A DNA stretch of 64,000 bases from Epithemia pelagica. Taxonomy: Eukaryota > Bacillariophyta > Bacillariophyceae > Surirellales > Surirellaceae. Shown one piece after another: positions 51,638-62,893 of this stretch (position 1 is its first letter; each line of letters opens with the position of its first letter). The notes below the pieces were generated by a model that saw only the letters and a list, made by a program, of their open reading frames with translations, was not told the origin of the DNA and did no database searches. Made by a program: the position numbers and the translations under genes. The stretch is taken from positions 1,984,001 to 2,048,000 of the forward strand of contig OX337240.1 in the NCBI GenBank assembly GCA_946965045.2, given 5' to 3'.

Positions 51638-52209
51638 ATGCCTCCCAACAATTTCAACATGCCATTGTATGTCACCAAAATGGCAGATTATTATCGGCTG
51701 AAATCGTTTGCCCATCACACCCTACCGACCCAGGACAAGTTTACTACAACCATCGCTCGGGTCGAAAGAACAGATATTGGAGAACCTGCATTATTTTTGT
51801 TCTTCCCTCTTCTTCCCGACAAGAAACTCGAGTGCCATCCTGACATTCCGAACCATGATTATGCTCCCATTGTATGTGGACTTGGTTCCGAGAACATAGA
51901 ACTCTACACATTCCAAACAATGATTATGCTCCCATTGTACATGGAATTGGTTCTGAGAACATAGAACTCTACAAGGCTTCCGTGGTCGTGGACGGCAGTC
52001 ACCCCATCACTCGCAATACAACCTGTCGGATTCGTGTTTGCAGCAACTGGTTGGCAAAAAGGGATGCTAGATGGTATCCCAGAATCTTCCAAATGGTTCT
52101 TTGGGTAGCAATATATTGGTGGAGGCGCTCTTTTAAGTTGAGTAGGATGGCCCACGTTTGTATGATGGGCATGGCACGTCCATCGGCCATTTTTTGTTTT
52201 CCTATTTAG
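51638..52209 (+). pseudogene. Gene remnant broken by a 65-bp tandem duplication
   Basis: From ATG 51638 the frame reads as ordinary protein (MADYYRLKSFAHHTLPTQD, IGEPALFLFFPLLPDKK) up to GSENIELY. There a 65-bp unit (51843-51907) is repeated (51908-51972). Because 65 is not a multiple of 3, the coding signal continues in another frame (KASVVVDGSHPITRNTTCRI). Without the second copy the two parts would form one frame. The family is not recognised; it may be a retroelement-associated gene. Confidence 0.5.
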
Positions 52210-52341
52210 GATGATATCTGGATCAGACTTCTCCAGATCATCGGCATGTGCCTTGACGAGTTTGCTTGCCACGGGAGCTGCCAGGATCGTCGTCATGCAT
52301 AGTCCCTTCATGCTCCAATTCCATTGTTTTCATCGTCCACG

Positions 52342-52480
52342 AAAAGATTGTGATCTTGGTCTTCGATTTCTCGGAGGTGGTATGGCTGCATCGAGTATCT
52401 CTAGTCCATCAAAAGGATTGTGATCTTGGTCTTCGATTTCTCGGAGGTGGTATGGCTGCATCGAGTATCTCTAGTCCATT
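52342..52480. repeat. Two-copy tandem repeat, 70-bp period
   Basis: The unit AAAAGATTGTGATCTTGGTC ... ATCTCTAGTCCATC occurs twice in tandem, from 52342 and 52412, nearly identical. Confidence 0.93.
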
Positions 52481-52675
52481 GGATGCCATGGTTGCGATCA
52501 TGGTCCATTATGAATCGGTCCATCTTGCAGTTGATGCTGGAGTGGTAGCTGGTGTAGGTTCATCATAATCTAGTACTAGGACGTACAAGTAAGGAATTGT
52601 TGTCTCTAGTAAGATACAGATGAGCTGTTCGAAAATCTTGGTGAACAGCCCGAGGAGTGACCTCGGGTCTGGTTG

Positions 52676-53939
52676 TCACTCTTCGTCTGAGGACTCTTCT
52701 TGGGCAGGGAGGTCAGCGAGAGCGTTGGCCAGACGAAGTGCCGGGGTCGTTCCTTCATTTCCCCTAGTATCCGGATGTGCCGCATCATAGGCTTTCTTCT
52801 TGTCTCCGGTCAGGAAAGGTCTGCTGCATTTTGTGGAGGTGTGGTTCTTGTTGAGGGACCACTTCTCGTGCCACTTGCACCAGTAGTAAGTTTTCCCATT
52901 GACCTCCCTCTCTTCTGGGACTCCCTCAGACGGTCCTGTGGTCTGCCAAGTTTCCTTTTGTCTTTCCTTAGCCTTGGACTGCTTCACTTTTCCACCAGTC
53001 TTGTTGCTACCACTGCTACCTTCGTTTCCTTGTGTCAAACGTCCCTTCGCCATGCGTTTCACTTGCGCCTCGAGGGCAATAATCGTCTGGTCGTGCTCTG
53101 AAAGAGACTGCCAGTTCTTTAGTAGTGCCTGGTACTTAAGCCGTGCCCAATCCATGAATTGAGTGGGGGACAAGTTCGGAGAATCTCCTTCTTTACAGGC
53201 ATTCTTGCGGCGCCTGATCATTTCCAGAAAGTTCTCGTCATTGACCATTTCATATGCCTTGAATAAGTTGGGTAGTAGATTGAGTGTACGTTCGCTGCGT
53301 GCACTCAGGCCCTTCAAGGTTTCCTTCACGTAGGAGTTGAACTTGATAATGTCTGTATTGAAGTCGGCAATATGGATATGAAAATCCCAAAAGCGTCAGC
53401 GTAGCACCATCACAGTCGCTTCGGTGTCGCCATGAGCCAGCAAAATGATGACCTTCAGTAGCAGTGGCCCGACACCTTTGTTGTCCACAATGAATTTGTC
53501 GCGTCGAAGAATGACTTGTGCCTTCGCTTCTTTGTTCAAGGAGGCCATGAGGCACATGTAAGACGTGTAGGAGTTCTGCGTGATGCGATTCTGTCCAAGG
53601 AAGCTATCCACATAATTGCGCACTTGTTGAGGAAGCAAAACGCGTCCATAGTCTTGGGTAAGAAGATGCGTAGGAGCAGGTGGAGGAGCGGATTTTGCTG
53701 GAGGAGGGACCACGATATATGCTCGGGGATAGAGAAGGTGCTGGTCCCTGATTGTTCGATGATACGATCCTGGAACGAGTGACAAAGATCTTGAGACCTT
53801 CTGCATGGAGATCGTACAGATGATCTCCTCCGTCAAAGAGTCCTGTCGTCGCCTGCTTGTAGAGTTTCGAGCCTGCCGCGGTTGTTAAGTTGACTACAAT
53901 GTTTGCGTTGGCGTTGCCCAGAGAAATTGCAAAAGCCAT
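52676..53939 (-). pseudogene. Decayed Copia-type gag gene
   Basis: The start (MAFAISLGNANANIVVNLTT, SKLYKQATTGLFDGGD) and later blocks (LLTQDYGRVLLPQQVRNYVD, QNSYTSYMCLMASLNKEAK, VGPLLLKVIILLAHGDTEAT) match a diatom LTR-element gag. The C-terminal part carries the zinc-binding YYWCKWHEKWSLNKNHTSTKC-like motif and ends in a Ser/Asp/Glu tail. The frame shifts twice between 53840 and 53700, and a TGA at 53396-53398 interrupts the remainder. No pol region follows on the minus strand, so it is a gag-only remnant. Confidence 0.75.
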
Positions 53940-53975
53940 GGTCGACGATCAGGAATAAAAAAAGGGAAATCTATT

Positions 53976-55219
53976 TTAACGCTGCCGCACGCACCCACAG
54001 AGCAACGCCGACCAACGCGCCCGGCTAAGGATAGTACGAAAACTATCCAAAGCGAGGACTAAAATCGGGAGGAGAGGAAACTGAAAAATCAGCCCTGTTG
54101 TGTGGGGTAGATAGAGGTGATAAGCGGGCTCCAAGTAGAAATCCATGTTCAGAGTTGGGAAGAGTTTCTTGTCGAAAGTGATCCACAAGGGAATCATAAG
54201 ACATGACACGATCTGAGTTAAGAAGAGAAGAGTGAAGAGTATAAAGATGAGCGATTTCTCGTTGTGCTTGGAGTAAGGCAGTGGATTCGCGAGAAGCCGA
54301 GTCATTGCGGTGGTAGTCTAAGTTGCGGCGCAACCAGAAATCGTGAATGTGTTGCCAGACAATTCTGGTAGTGCCAGAGGTCAAGCGGCAACTGAGCAGA
54401 GCTCGACGAAGGAGCCTTGAAGGTGAATCCATTCCCAAGTGAACCGTCCTAGAAAAAGAAACCAGCCAATCCGGGCTTGACGTTGGAGAAGTGAGGTATA
54501 AGAGGAAGGCATGGTCGGAAAGAGAGGCGGAGAGTCCACAAGCCAGGGAGAAAATGGTGGTCTGTCCAGAAGGAGTACAGGGAGTCAAAGAGTGGACCTG
54601 TCCAGTTGGAGCAATGTGGGCACCGAAGGAAGTGATCGTGATCTTCAAGGGTATTGGGGCAGTTAGGGCAATCGGACAAATAATGATGGGCAAAGTGTTG
54701 TTTGAGTTTTCCGAGGGGCAACCAGTTATGGATAAACTTGGTAAGGAAGTGTCTTGCAGAGAAATTTGCACGGAGAACAGAACCGTGTACGTCCCAACTG
54801 CAGACAAATTCAACCTCGCCGCTCGTACTACTACTTCGGAACAAAACCATAGTCAAAAGAGGTCCAATTGTTTTTCTGAGAAATAAACTCACAAAGAACT
54901 GGAGTGCTCGCAAAGCGTCTCAGAGTTGATCAATACTTGCTAGTGACAGTTCCGAAGGAACTCTGGAGATTGGTTGTATTGCCAGAGATAGGTGAAAAGA
55001 GCTCGTGGACAAGCCTGGAGGATAGGAGAATTCCCCGGCATGGCCAGCCTGAATGTTCAGTCTGGCTGGAAGTGATAGGGACGACAAAGCTTGGTGCCGA
55101 TCTCGATGGCCTTGTTGAACACAGAGAATAACCGGAGGACAATCAAACTGGCATATTGTCGACGTGATGCTCTGCTCGAGATCCCAATCCGCGGACATTG
55201 TTGAATAAGGAAATTCCAC
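53976..55219 (-). pseudogene. 3' end of a retroelement polyprotein (RNase H-like tail and Cys/His cluster)
   Basis: The minus strand reads MSADWDLEQSITSTI..., VQQGHRDRHQALSSLSLPAR and LNIQAGHAGE, a pattern like the end of an RNase H/tether region. A TGA at ~54920 follows, then a Cys/His cluster (LSDCPNCPNTLEDHDHFLRCPHC) in FIHNWLPLGKLKQHF context. Frameshifts near 54450 precede a C-terminal region (IVWQHIHDFWLRRNLDYH, QAQREIAHLYTLHS). Such tails occur at the 3' end of some diatom retroelement ORFs. The RT itself is missing, so this copy is 5'-truncated. It lies head-to-tail with the gag remnant but probably comes from a different element. Confidence 0.65.
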
Positions 55220-56063
55220 GGTCCATTCACGACGAAGGTAGCTGGTGGTCGACTATCAGGAATGCTGTTTACAGCGCAGAGGAAGCGTGTTGTTTTTCAC
55301 TACTGTCGAGTAATGAAAAAGAGCTCTTTTGTAAAATTGTGTTTCTAGATTATTGTCGTTGTTGAAGCTACGGATCACTCTTCATGCGTTGGAGCGTTGA
55401 TTTGTAGATATGCCTTGATCGACCAAAATGGCGGCCCTAATTGTTTATGGACAAACTGGTTGCCTCTTCTGGGATTCATGGATCCCTAAGTAGAATCGCT
55501 TTACTTAGGTAGGTAGGACCCAGTACCGTTATCTCAATGGCCATGGGAGTCGTCATTAAGAGAGCCGTGATTATTAGCCATCGTCCAAATACCATTTCGA
55601 GACTCGTTGTTGGGTGTGGTGATTTGTGAGCGGCGGTTCAATGATGCGTTGGGCGTGTTGGTGTAATGGGAATTTCGTCTCTCTCCCCAGCGCCCCCCCC
55701 ACGTTATAGATATGCCCTTGCGTACAGTAGTATTTTAACAGGGATGTAGCGAGCACGAAGGTGGTGGTATTATTGTGTTTAACTGCCCGTTTGTTGGCGG
55801 TGGGATCGAAGGTAGGGGTCAATCTCGAGGCTCACGACGGAAGGAAGTTGACCGAGAGGGGAGACGAATGCCGGAGGGATTGCTTGCGAGAAGGACCAAA
55901 AGTTTCCATTGGATTGGGGAGAAAAGAGCATTAAAAACTGGATCCAAGTTGATATTGGGATCATAATCGTGGGGAGGCCCATCCAAGGCGTGTGGATCCG
56001 AGGTGCAGCTGGCCAGGTTTCCATGTAACGTGTGAAACAGATTTACCAGAGGTCCTGACGCGT
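55220..56063. other. Region without a supportable gene
   Basis: These 844 bp hold only short frames. A C9 run (55692-55700) and T/G-rich tracts are present. I see no domain, splice logic or repeat partner in the window. Confidence 0.5.
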
Positions 56064-56677
56064 AAGGGCTGGGGATACCGATCCATTTACATCTAAGTAG
56101 GCTCAGTACAAAAGCTACGTAGAGTACATGAAATCACATAGTACACGTCACGCCGGAAATGGTCGGAATTTCAAAAAAATGCAAAAACGCTCGACAATGA
56201 TGGCGAGATCCGGTGACGCCGTATGCATTCATTCACCCATGCATCGCCTAAACATCCAACCACCGTAAGTTCTTTGCCTTTACCTTTGAAATTGTTGTCT
56301 AAAATTACAGAAGATTTGCCAAGTTGGCTGAAAAGGTACGCTCATTTATCTGCAGTGATGAAACCGAACGACCGCCCTAACTCACTCATTTTTCAATGCT
56401 GACTCGACCGAATTGAAAGCATAGTCACTCTAGTAGTAAATAATCTTCTTGTCAAAGCGGTCGAGGCAAGCTCTATTATTGAGGAAGTTATGGCCATGGG
56501 GTGATGGCTTCCACCATTGTCGAGCGATGGCTTCCAATTTGCATTGTTTCTCGTGGCAGCAAGTTTTCAATTTGAGACCATCCGCCCCACTTGTTACACT
56601 GATGAAAATAGTACTACGTAGCTTAATGTACTGAGCCTACTTAGATAGATGTACATGGATCGGTATCCCCAGCCCTT
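56064..56677. mobile_element. MITE-like element with ~55-bp terminal inverted repeats
   Basis: AAGGGCTGGGGATACCGATC at 56064 continues through ACATCTAAGTAGGCTCAGTA and GCTACGTAG. The reverse complement of this appears at 56614-56677 with a 4-bp insertion and few changes. The 614-bp unit has no coding capacity. A target duplication is not obvious at the ends, so the superfamily is unassigned. Confidence 0.85.
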
Positions 56678-59277
56678 CGAACTCATGGATGCGGCGATTC
56701 GAAGACGCCATGGTGAGAGACCGGGGTAAGGGTCGTGTCCAGGGAATGTGTTTTTGAGTTCTGAAATCGAGTTTCGAGTTTCGAGGTTGAGCCAATAGGT
56801 TATGGTCCCCTTGAAACCTCGAAAACACAACCTTGAATCCCCAAAATCTTGGCAATCCCCAACGACCTTGCCAAGATTCTGAAATCGAGTTTCGAGTTTC
56901 GAGGTCTGCAAAGAGCCCCACGCTCTCCTACAAAACCCACCTTTCAGCCGGGCTCTCTGTCTCTCGTTTCGATCTCTCGGACAACAACAACAGATGAGGC
57001 AATCTCTCTTGTCCATCATAGACAATAGTAGCACAATGATTGATATTAGATATGAGTAGGAGCTTCTAGAAAATAAGCAAGTATTATTAACCTGTCGCTG
57101 CCATGGAAGTAACGGTCACAACCACTGCCAATGGCCAAAAGCAAATATAACATCATAGTGGATTGACATGGCAGATGTCGAAGATGTGAGCTCACAGTGT
57201 GCTTGAAGCAGTAACACTGCCAATTTGCAAAGAAAATCAACACAGGCGGACGAGTAATGTGCATTTAGAATACAATGGGGGTATAGCAGAAACCATCATA
57301 CTGTTTGTCAGGGTCCTCGTTGGAGAATTTTCGACCAACTGTTCCAGTTTATCTGATCATCCCATCGTGATGACCAGTTCTTTATGAGACCATTACTGTC
57401 ATTCTCAACTGACGGGCCTCGTTGGCAAACATTCATACTCATTAATTATTTACTAATCCTACTGTTCTCTCACACAAAGTCAGCAACGCCATGAATCCGG
57501 TCATGGCCCACTCCCTACCGTCTAGATCGTTCCCGGGGCCGTCCTGCCCACTCTCCTGCCCACTCCAGTCAAGAGCATCCCTCCCGTCGCCCTCTGGTTC
57601 CTCAACTCCCGTCCCCAACTGATGTGTCTACCTCCCCAAAAGACAGGGCAACAGTACGTCTTTCAAGAGTCCGGGGACAATGGGGCAGTCGATGTCCTGC
57701 ATTGCGCACATTGATCAAATTGCATAATTTTTTCTCACAATTCCCAGAATCTTAAGTGAATCACCTCAAGAATGTTTGGCTGAGAGGGAATGAAACGGGT
57801 GACCTATGGAGACCTAACCCAACCAGCCGCACACTTTGGATCACGCACTACTTAGATATCTTAAGGAACGTTTTATATTCCCTTTTAACCTTCTCATTAA
57901 GGGAATTTTTTTTGTTCAACTAAAACTCATCATCATAGTCCAGCCCCAAGTCCATCACTCTGTTGAAAGAAGGTTTCTTTCATTTTGGAACGTTTGTTGG
58001 TAGTGCAGCCAAGTGGTTCCATTGCAGAATCGACGCATTGTAGCTTCATTCATTTCTTCTGAAACCGTTTTGGTCTTGACACGCCTAAGATTATCATGAA
58101 ACTTTAGTCATATGACAAATACTCTGCATGTGAATGCTGTTGATGCCTCTAATAACACTCAGGCCCATGAAATTTGATCTGGCCATTGGGTCAAGCTGAT
58201 GGCCAAATTTGTTGCGCTATGCAAGGCAATCTGCATACTACTTCAGTAAGTATTAGCTGAAGCACCTTTGGACAGTCAACAATCAATATCATGTCTAGCA
58301 TTTCCTATTCGGGCATTGGATCAAGGACAAGGTACGATTATTCGTCGGAAGGGCTGGGAAGATGATAGCATATTACTGTATGTCATGCCATAGGATGCTG
58401 TAGACTAAGACGACCGTGTGGTGAAGCAGTGGAACAATCACTTCCACAAACGAACGGATCTGAGCTAAATAACCAATGACATTCCTTCTAAAAACGCCAC
58501 CTCAATCAGCGCCATCCCAGCCTGTCAGATCCTTCTCGTGCTAAGCCTTCAATTAGAGCCCTTTGATGTCCAGCAAGCCGAAATGAGCCAGTGGTTAGAG
58601 CAATATCAGGAGGCTTCAACCCTTGACATATTATGACGCGGGCACCACTAAAATCGCACGTGTCCAACTCTCTCGCTGGACAGTTCATTGGCATGAAGGC
58701 TCACAATTCCAGAACCAACACCGAGGGTGATAAAAATCATCCATTGTACGGACTCCGGTCGCCAATAATTTTTACCGTAGTTGCACGTGATGCAACTGTG
58801 GAAAATCGACCAAAGCGTCAGTAACGAATATTACACCTTTCAGGTTCTATACTAATTAGTTCTTGAACTGCCAGGTTTTTTACCATTACACACTACATAA
58901 CACCACCATGGCAAACTGATGCCGGTGTGCACCTCCAACGAAAGGTGCTGGGACCCCTGCAAACATCCAGGAGTCTTCAAAGTCCAGTTTACCGTGAGGG
59001 AGTGGACGGGCGGCGATGAACTGTCGAAATCTGTGGAGCTACGGCAAGGTTTGGAAGGTCTTCCATTTTGATGAGGGAAGGTCGTGGACGAGAAGATTGA
59101 CTTTGGAGAAGGAAAGGGATGGAAAGATCAAGAGTTCGTTGGGACAATGGCAAAGAAAGATTCAAAATGGATGGATGCGGCATTGGAGAGCTGCAGAAAC
59201 CGACGCAGCAATCAGACGGATCGTTTTGACACAACAACAAAGGAACCAACCGCTTATTCAAGGAAACAACAAACAAC
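56678..59277. other. 2.6 kb without a supportable gene
   Basis: The stretch includes a two-copy direct repeat of TCTGAAATCGAGTTTCGAGT (56759-56786 and 56877-56905) and, between the copies, an inverted pair AATCTTGGCAA/TTGCCAAGATT. A tRNA-like fragment lies at ~58585-58625 (rejected). Everything else is stop-rich AT/CT sequence. It may be decayed repeat DNA. Confidence 0.5.
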
Positions 59278-59958
59278 ATGAATGCCACAAGGTTATCCGC
59301 ATGTCTCGGCTCTGGCCTTCTTGTCTTCCTGTCCTACTACTACCGGTCCTACCGAACGGCAGTACCCTTCTTCTTCTTCTTCTTCTTGCAACAACCAAGC
59401 ACTTTGACTGAGAATCTGTGGCAGAAAGGATGGATACGCAATGAGAATGATGCATCATTTAATGCATCAATGAGCTCGACCAAACGAGGCAAGGAAAATT
59501 CGATGATGGATCAAGACGAGCAGTATGCCAGCGACAACGACAACTCCTCGTTTCGGCTGCAACGACAACAACAACAAATGGGACAATCCACTCCTCATTT
59601 CGGCCGCCAAACACGACAGTCCACTTCTCATTTCGGCCACGACGACGACGACAACAACAACAACAACAAACGCAACAATCCACTCCTCATTTCGGCCGAA
59701 TGACCCTAACACCATCGGAGATCAGCAATCAGCAATCAATCAAGAACTGGTCCGAAAGCACTACGAGTACGAAGATGCACATGTAAGGTACTCCTACTAG
59801 TCTAGACATCCTATGGCCTTGTTACAATTCCAACTAACATTATGATAGTTGTTTTATAGGGCACCGGCTTGAGTTTGCCATGGTGTGTGGTGTCTTATGC
59901 AGTGGGGAATGGAAAGGACATGCAAAATACCTGGCGGTTGAAGAACAAATCAGTATAG
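59278..59958 (+). CDS. Candidate spliced gene with signal peptide and variable microsatellite region
   Basis: ATG 59278 opens a frame with a hydrophobic start (LSACLGSGLLVFLSYYY) and Gln/Asn/Asp-rich repeats (QSTPHFGRQTRQSTSHFG). It ends at 59701-59703 after CGA/CAA microsatellites. The next frame (ATG 59525) reads RPNDPNTIGDQQSAINQELV...HYEYEDAH to a GTAAGG donor at 59783. It joins across a 77-nt intron (to 59859, TTATAG) to GTGLSLPWCVVSYAVGNGKD and stops at 59956-59958. The true gene may use the first start with a repeat-length change that restores frame, or the second start alone. The family is unknown. Confidence 0.4.
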
Positions 59959-61300
59959 AGGCTAACGCTATGGTTGATCCTCCCCAGTTGCATCACGTGC
60001 AACTACGGTAAAAATTATTGGCGACCGGAGTCCGTAGTGGTAAATATTTCTGCATGCAAGCTCCACCCGAATCTTCTTTCCCATCCCTTCCCAATAATCT
60101 ACATTTACATCCAATGCTGCGACTATATACCTGTGTTTTTGGTGTCATTCCAAGCTGATATCAATGACATGGTGTCATCTGTGAAGTATGGACCTCAGTC
60201 AGATGGAATTGTGAGTTTTTGCTTACCTGACCGACATCTAAAGCTCGTATTGACCTACTGAAGGTTATAGATGGAATCAATGGTGCAAGAATGTTTTTTT
60301 TGATGAAGCATGAAGGGACAACTGGGCAAGTGCCACCTCTTGTCCTAGATTTCCCAGTTGCTTCAAGGTTCTTTTTACAGGAAACAAGCAGATGTTCAGA
60401 AAGTCAGAATATCCACTTTCTGTCTTGAGTGTCCATCGGCTAGTAGTGTCACTTGTCTTTCTGATAGTTGGTATTTATTAACTATATGTTGGTTAAGAAG
60501 GACTAACCAATCAAGCATGGAGGAATAAATGGAGAATTTATGACTCCAAACTGTTATAGCCCAATGAAGGACAGATTATATTTTTGACTTTGCCTTTATT
60601 CCACTTGTACTCAAACAACATCCAATACATTCGTCAAAAATAATGTATTGGATGCTCTCTGGTTGGTCTGTGTTTTGTGGAAACCAAAGAACTCCAACAT
60701 TATAAATAATAGAGTAACTTAAGTCATATTGACTGACGAGACGATTAAGAAGGTAGCCGAGGAAAAGGTGAAAGATCACAAAGCAGCCTTGCAATATACT
60801 ACCAAAACACAATTGACCAAATGATCAGGCTGTGATTAAACAGACTAAGGAAACCATCGAGAAGGCAATAATATCTTGCCGGTGGATCTTCGGGATTGAT
60901 ATTCTCTTCCTCAGTTTTGGTGGGTTCGTCCCCCCACATTGTCTCTTCGTTCGGAAGCAGGAACTCGGGCTCTCATTCTCATCATCACCGTCTAGAAGTG
61001 GCACCGTATCAGTTTGGGGGCTTGTGGAAGGAGGGGTGCCAACCAAGAAAGAAGGGACAGTTTCAAGCGCAGATTCAGCTCAGGCTTATCGTCTCCCTTG
61101 TTGATGGAGTTCCGCTTGCAGATTGTCCGAGGTGGCCGTTCCATCAAGATTCGATTCAGTTGTTCCAAGTCGTCGTGCCAGGCATGGAGTTTTCTTCCTT
61201 CTCTTGCGCAATCGCAGCTGGCATTGCTCATCCAAGAGCTGGAATACAGAGTCGTCCTTTGTTGTCATCGAAGGAAGACGATGACTGTGAAGCTCTGTTA

Positions 61301-61444
61301 GCAGGTTTTTTATTATAAGAGTGCAATGCTCAGTGACTGTTCCTTGTTTTTGCGTGTTCATGGTTTTTTATTGCAGGTTTTCTATTATAAGAGTGCAATG
61401 CTCAGTGACTGTTTCTTGTTTTTGCGTGTTCATGGTTTTTTATT
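61301..61444. repeat. Two-copy tandem repeat, 72-bp period
   Basis: GCAGGTTTTTTATTATAAGA ... CATGGTTTTTTATT occurs at 61301-61372 and again at 61373-61444 with about two substitutions. Confidence 0.95.
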
Positions 61445-61911
61445 GTTGTGTGTTGCTGTTGTTTGCTGTTTTTTTTTGCTTCAGATGACTGTCGAGGTGC
61501 GAGACAGTGGACCAGTGTGTGTCACACACACCATCACACCCCAATGATCAATCTGGCCTTGACAAAGGGAACTTTGTGTTCTCAAGAGACAAAGGATCTT
61601 GAGGTGAGCAAGTAAAGACTGAGGAATCACAGAAGCAGTCAAAAATGAGAGGGAGGAACTCCTCAATTTCAGACTTGGTATCCTTGATTGTTGTGGAGCT
61701 GTTGCCTTGGACAATAAAAGTTCCAACATGGATGGTGGCCTGTTTTGATACCAATTGTCAGCCATTGGTTGCTGGCATTGTTAAAGGTTACAACATGTCC
61801 ATTCCCATACAGATAGGTGAGGAATAGGTTTTTTCTGTATAGTTCAGTGCAGGGGAATCTTGGTTTATTCTGTCTGCTAGGAGGGTAGATTTTCCTTTCT
61901 GTTCTTGTTGA

Positions 61912-61961
61912 AGACATCAAACATTGTGAGGAGTACAGACATCAAACATTGCGAGGAGTAC
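61912..61961. repeat. Two-copy tandem repeat, 25-bp period
   Basis: AGACATCAAACATTGTGAGG AGTAC is followed directly by a second copy with one change (T to C). Confidence 0.95.
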
Positions 61962-62893
61962 ATGGTTGTTGTTTGCAACATCTCTTAAAGTGCTCTTGTC
62001 TGCATGTCTGCAGCCTTTTCCACCTATCAGAACAACTGGCAGGCCATTTCCATTGGCCAGCATGGCACACAGGTCGAGATGGATGGCAATGTGCCAGTGA
62101 AGTGGATGTGCCTTGACACCACAATGGTGAAAGGCATAGATGGGTTGAGATTGATGCAGTGTGGATCAGACATGATTTTGATTTGTGGCTGATAGTGAGG
62201 TGTTCTTCTCTATCCTGTGATGTTGGTCCACAGTTGGTTGTAGTGGGCTGTGTGTCGGCGGGAATGGAATGTAAGATGCCAAAAGGATGATAACTATGAA
62301 CTATGTGATTACTAGGTTCATCCCTCCGTGGAAGTTTCATCTCATTTCGTTGGTGAGTTGCTACATTGGTCCTATTTTTTGGGGGAGCCCTAGGTGGTTG
62401 TGTCCCAGACCTTTCTTTTGTTGCATACCGAATAGAATGTGGGATGTTCTCCAGGCTCCAGGTGATATAATGACCACCTCATCAAAGATGATATTGATAT
62501 AGAAGTACTTCCAGATGTCAAAATCAACACCTGCTTGGATGTGGGAGAAGCACAATGACATACAATCTGAAAACTGGAAGTTTCCCAACATCCCACACTA
62601 CTCCAATGGAGCCAGGGAAATGGTCGGCAATACAGTCCTGTGTTTGTGAATGAAACTGGGAAGGAAACAGCTTGACTTCTTCTAATTTTTGAGGTACTTC
62701 AAAAGTATGGTTTGATGAAAGATGGTAAGTGAAATGCCTTCAGAACAAATTCAAAGAAGAGAAAGATATGACATGATGAACAAAACCATAATATAACAAG
62801 GTCTCATTCTATGTGGCCAATCCTGAGGTTTTCACAATGGAAAGGAATCCCTGAACATAATAATGGCTTTTCTTTGACAGCCTTAGCCCTTGA

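Larger units (their letters stand above)
59959..62893. other. 2.9 kb without a confident gene; two tandem duplications
   Basis: Short frames with fragments of natural-looking peptide occur (for example 61645-61827 and 62004-62192 on the plus strand), but none has a domain or consistent splice sites. The composition suggests decayed gene or transposon DNA. The two tandem repeats are listed separately. Confidence 0.4.

Noticed and set aside
58585-58625. tRNA-like A and B box sequence (GAGCCAGTGGTTAGAGC ... GGCTTCAACCC)
   Set aside because: The spacing is about 20 nt, too short for an anticodon arm and variable loop, and no acceptor stem can be formed. At best it is a deleted tRNA or SINE fragment.
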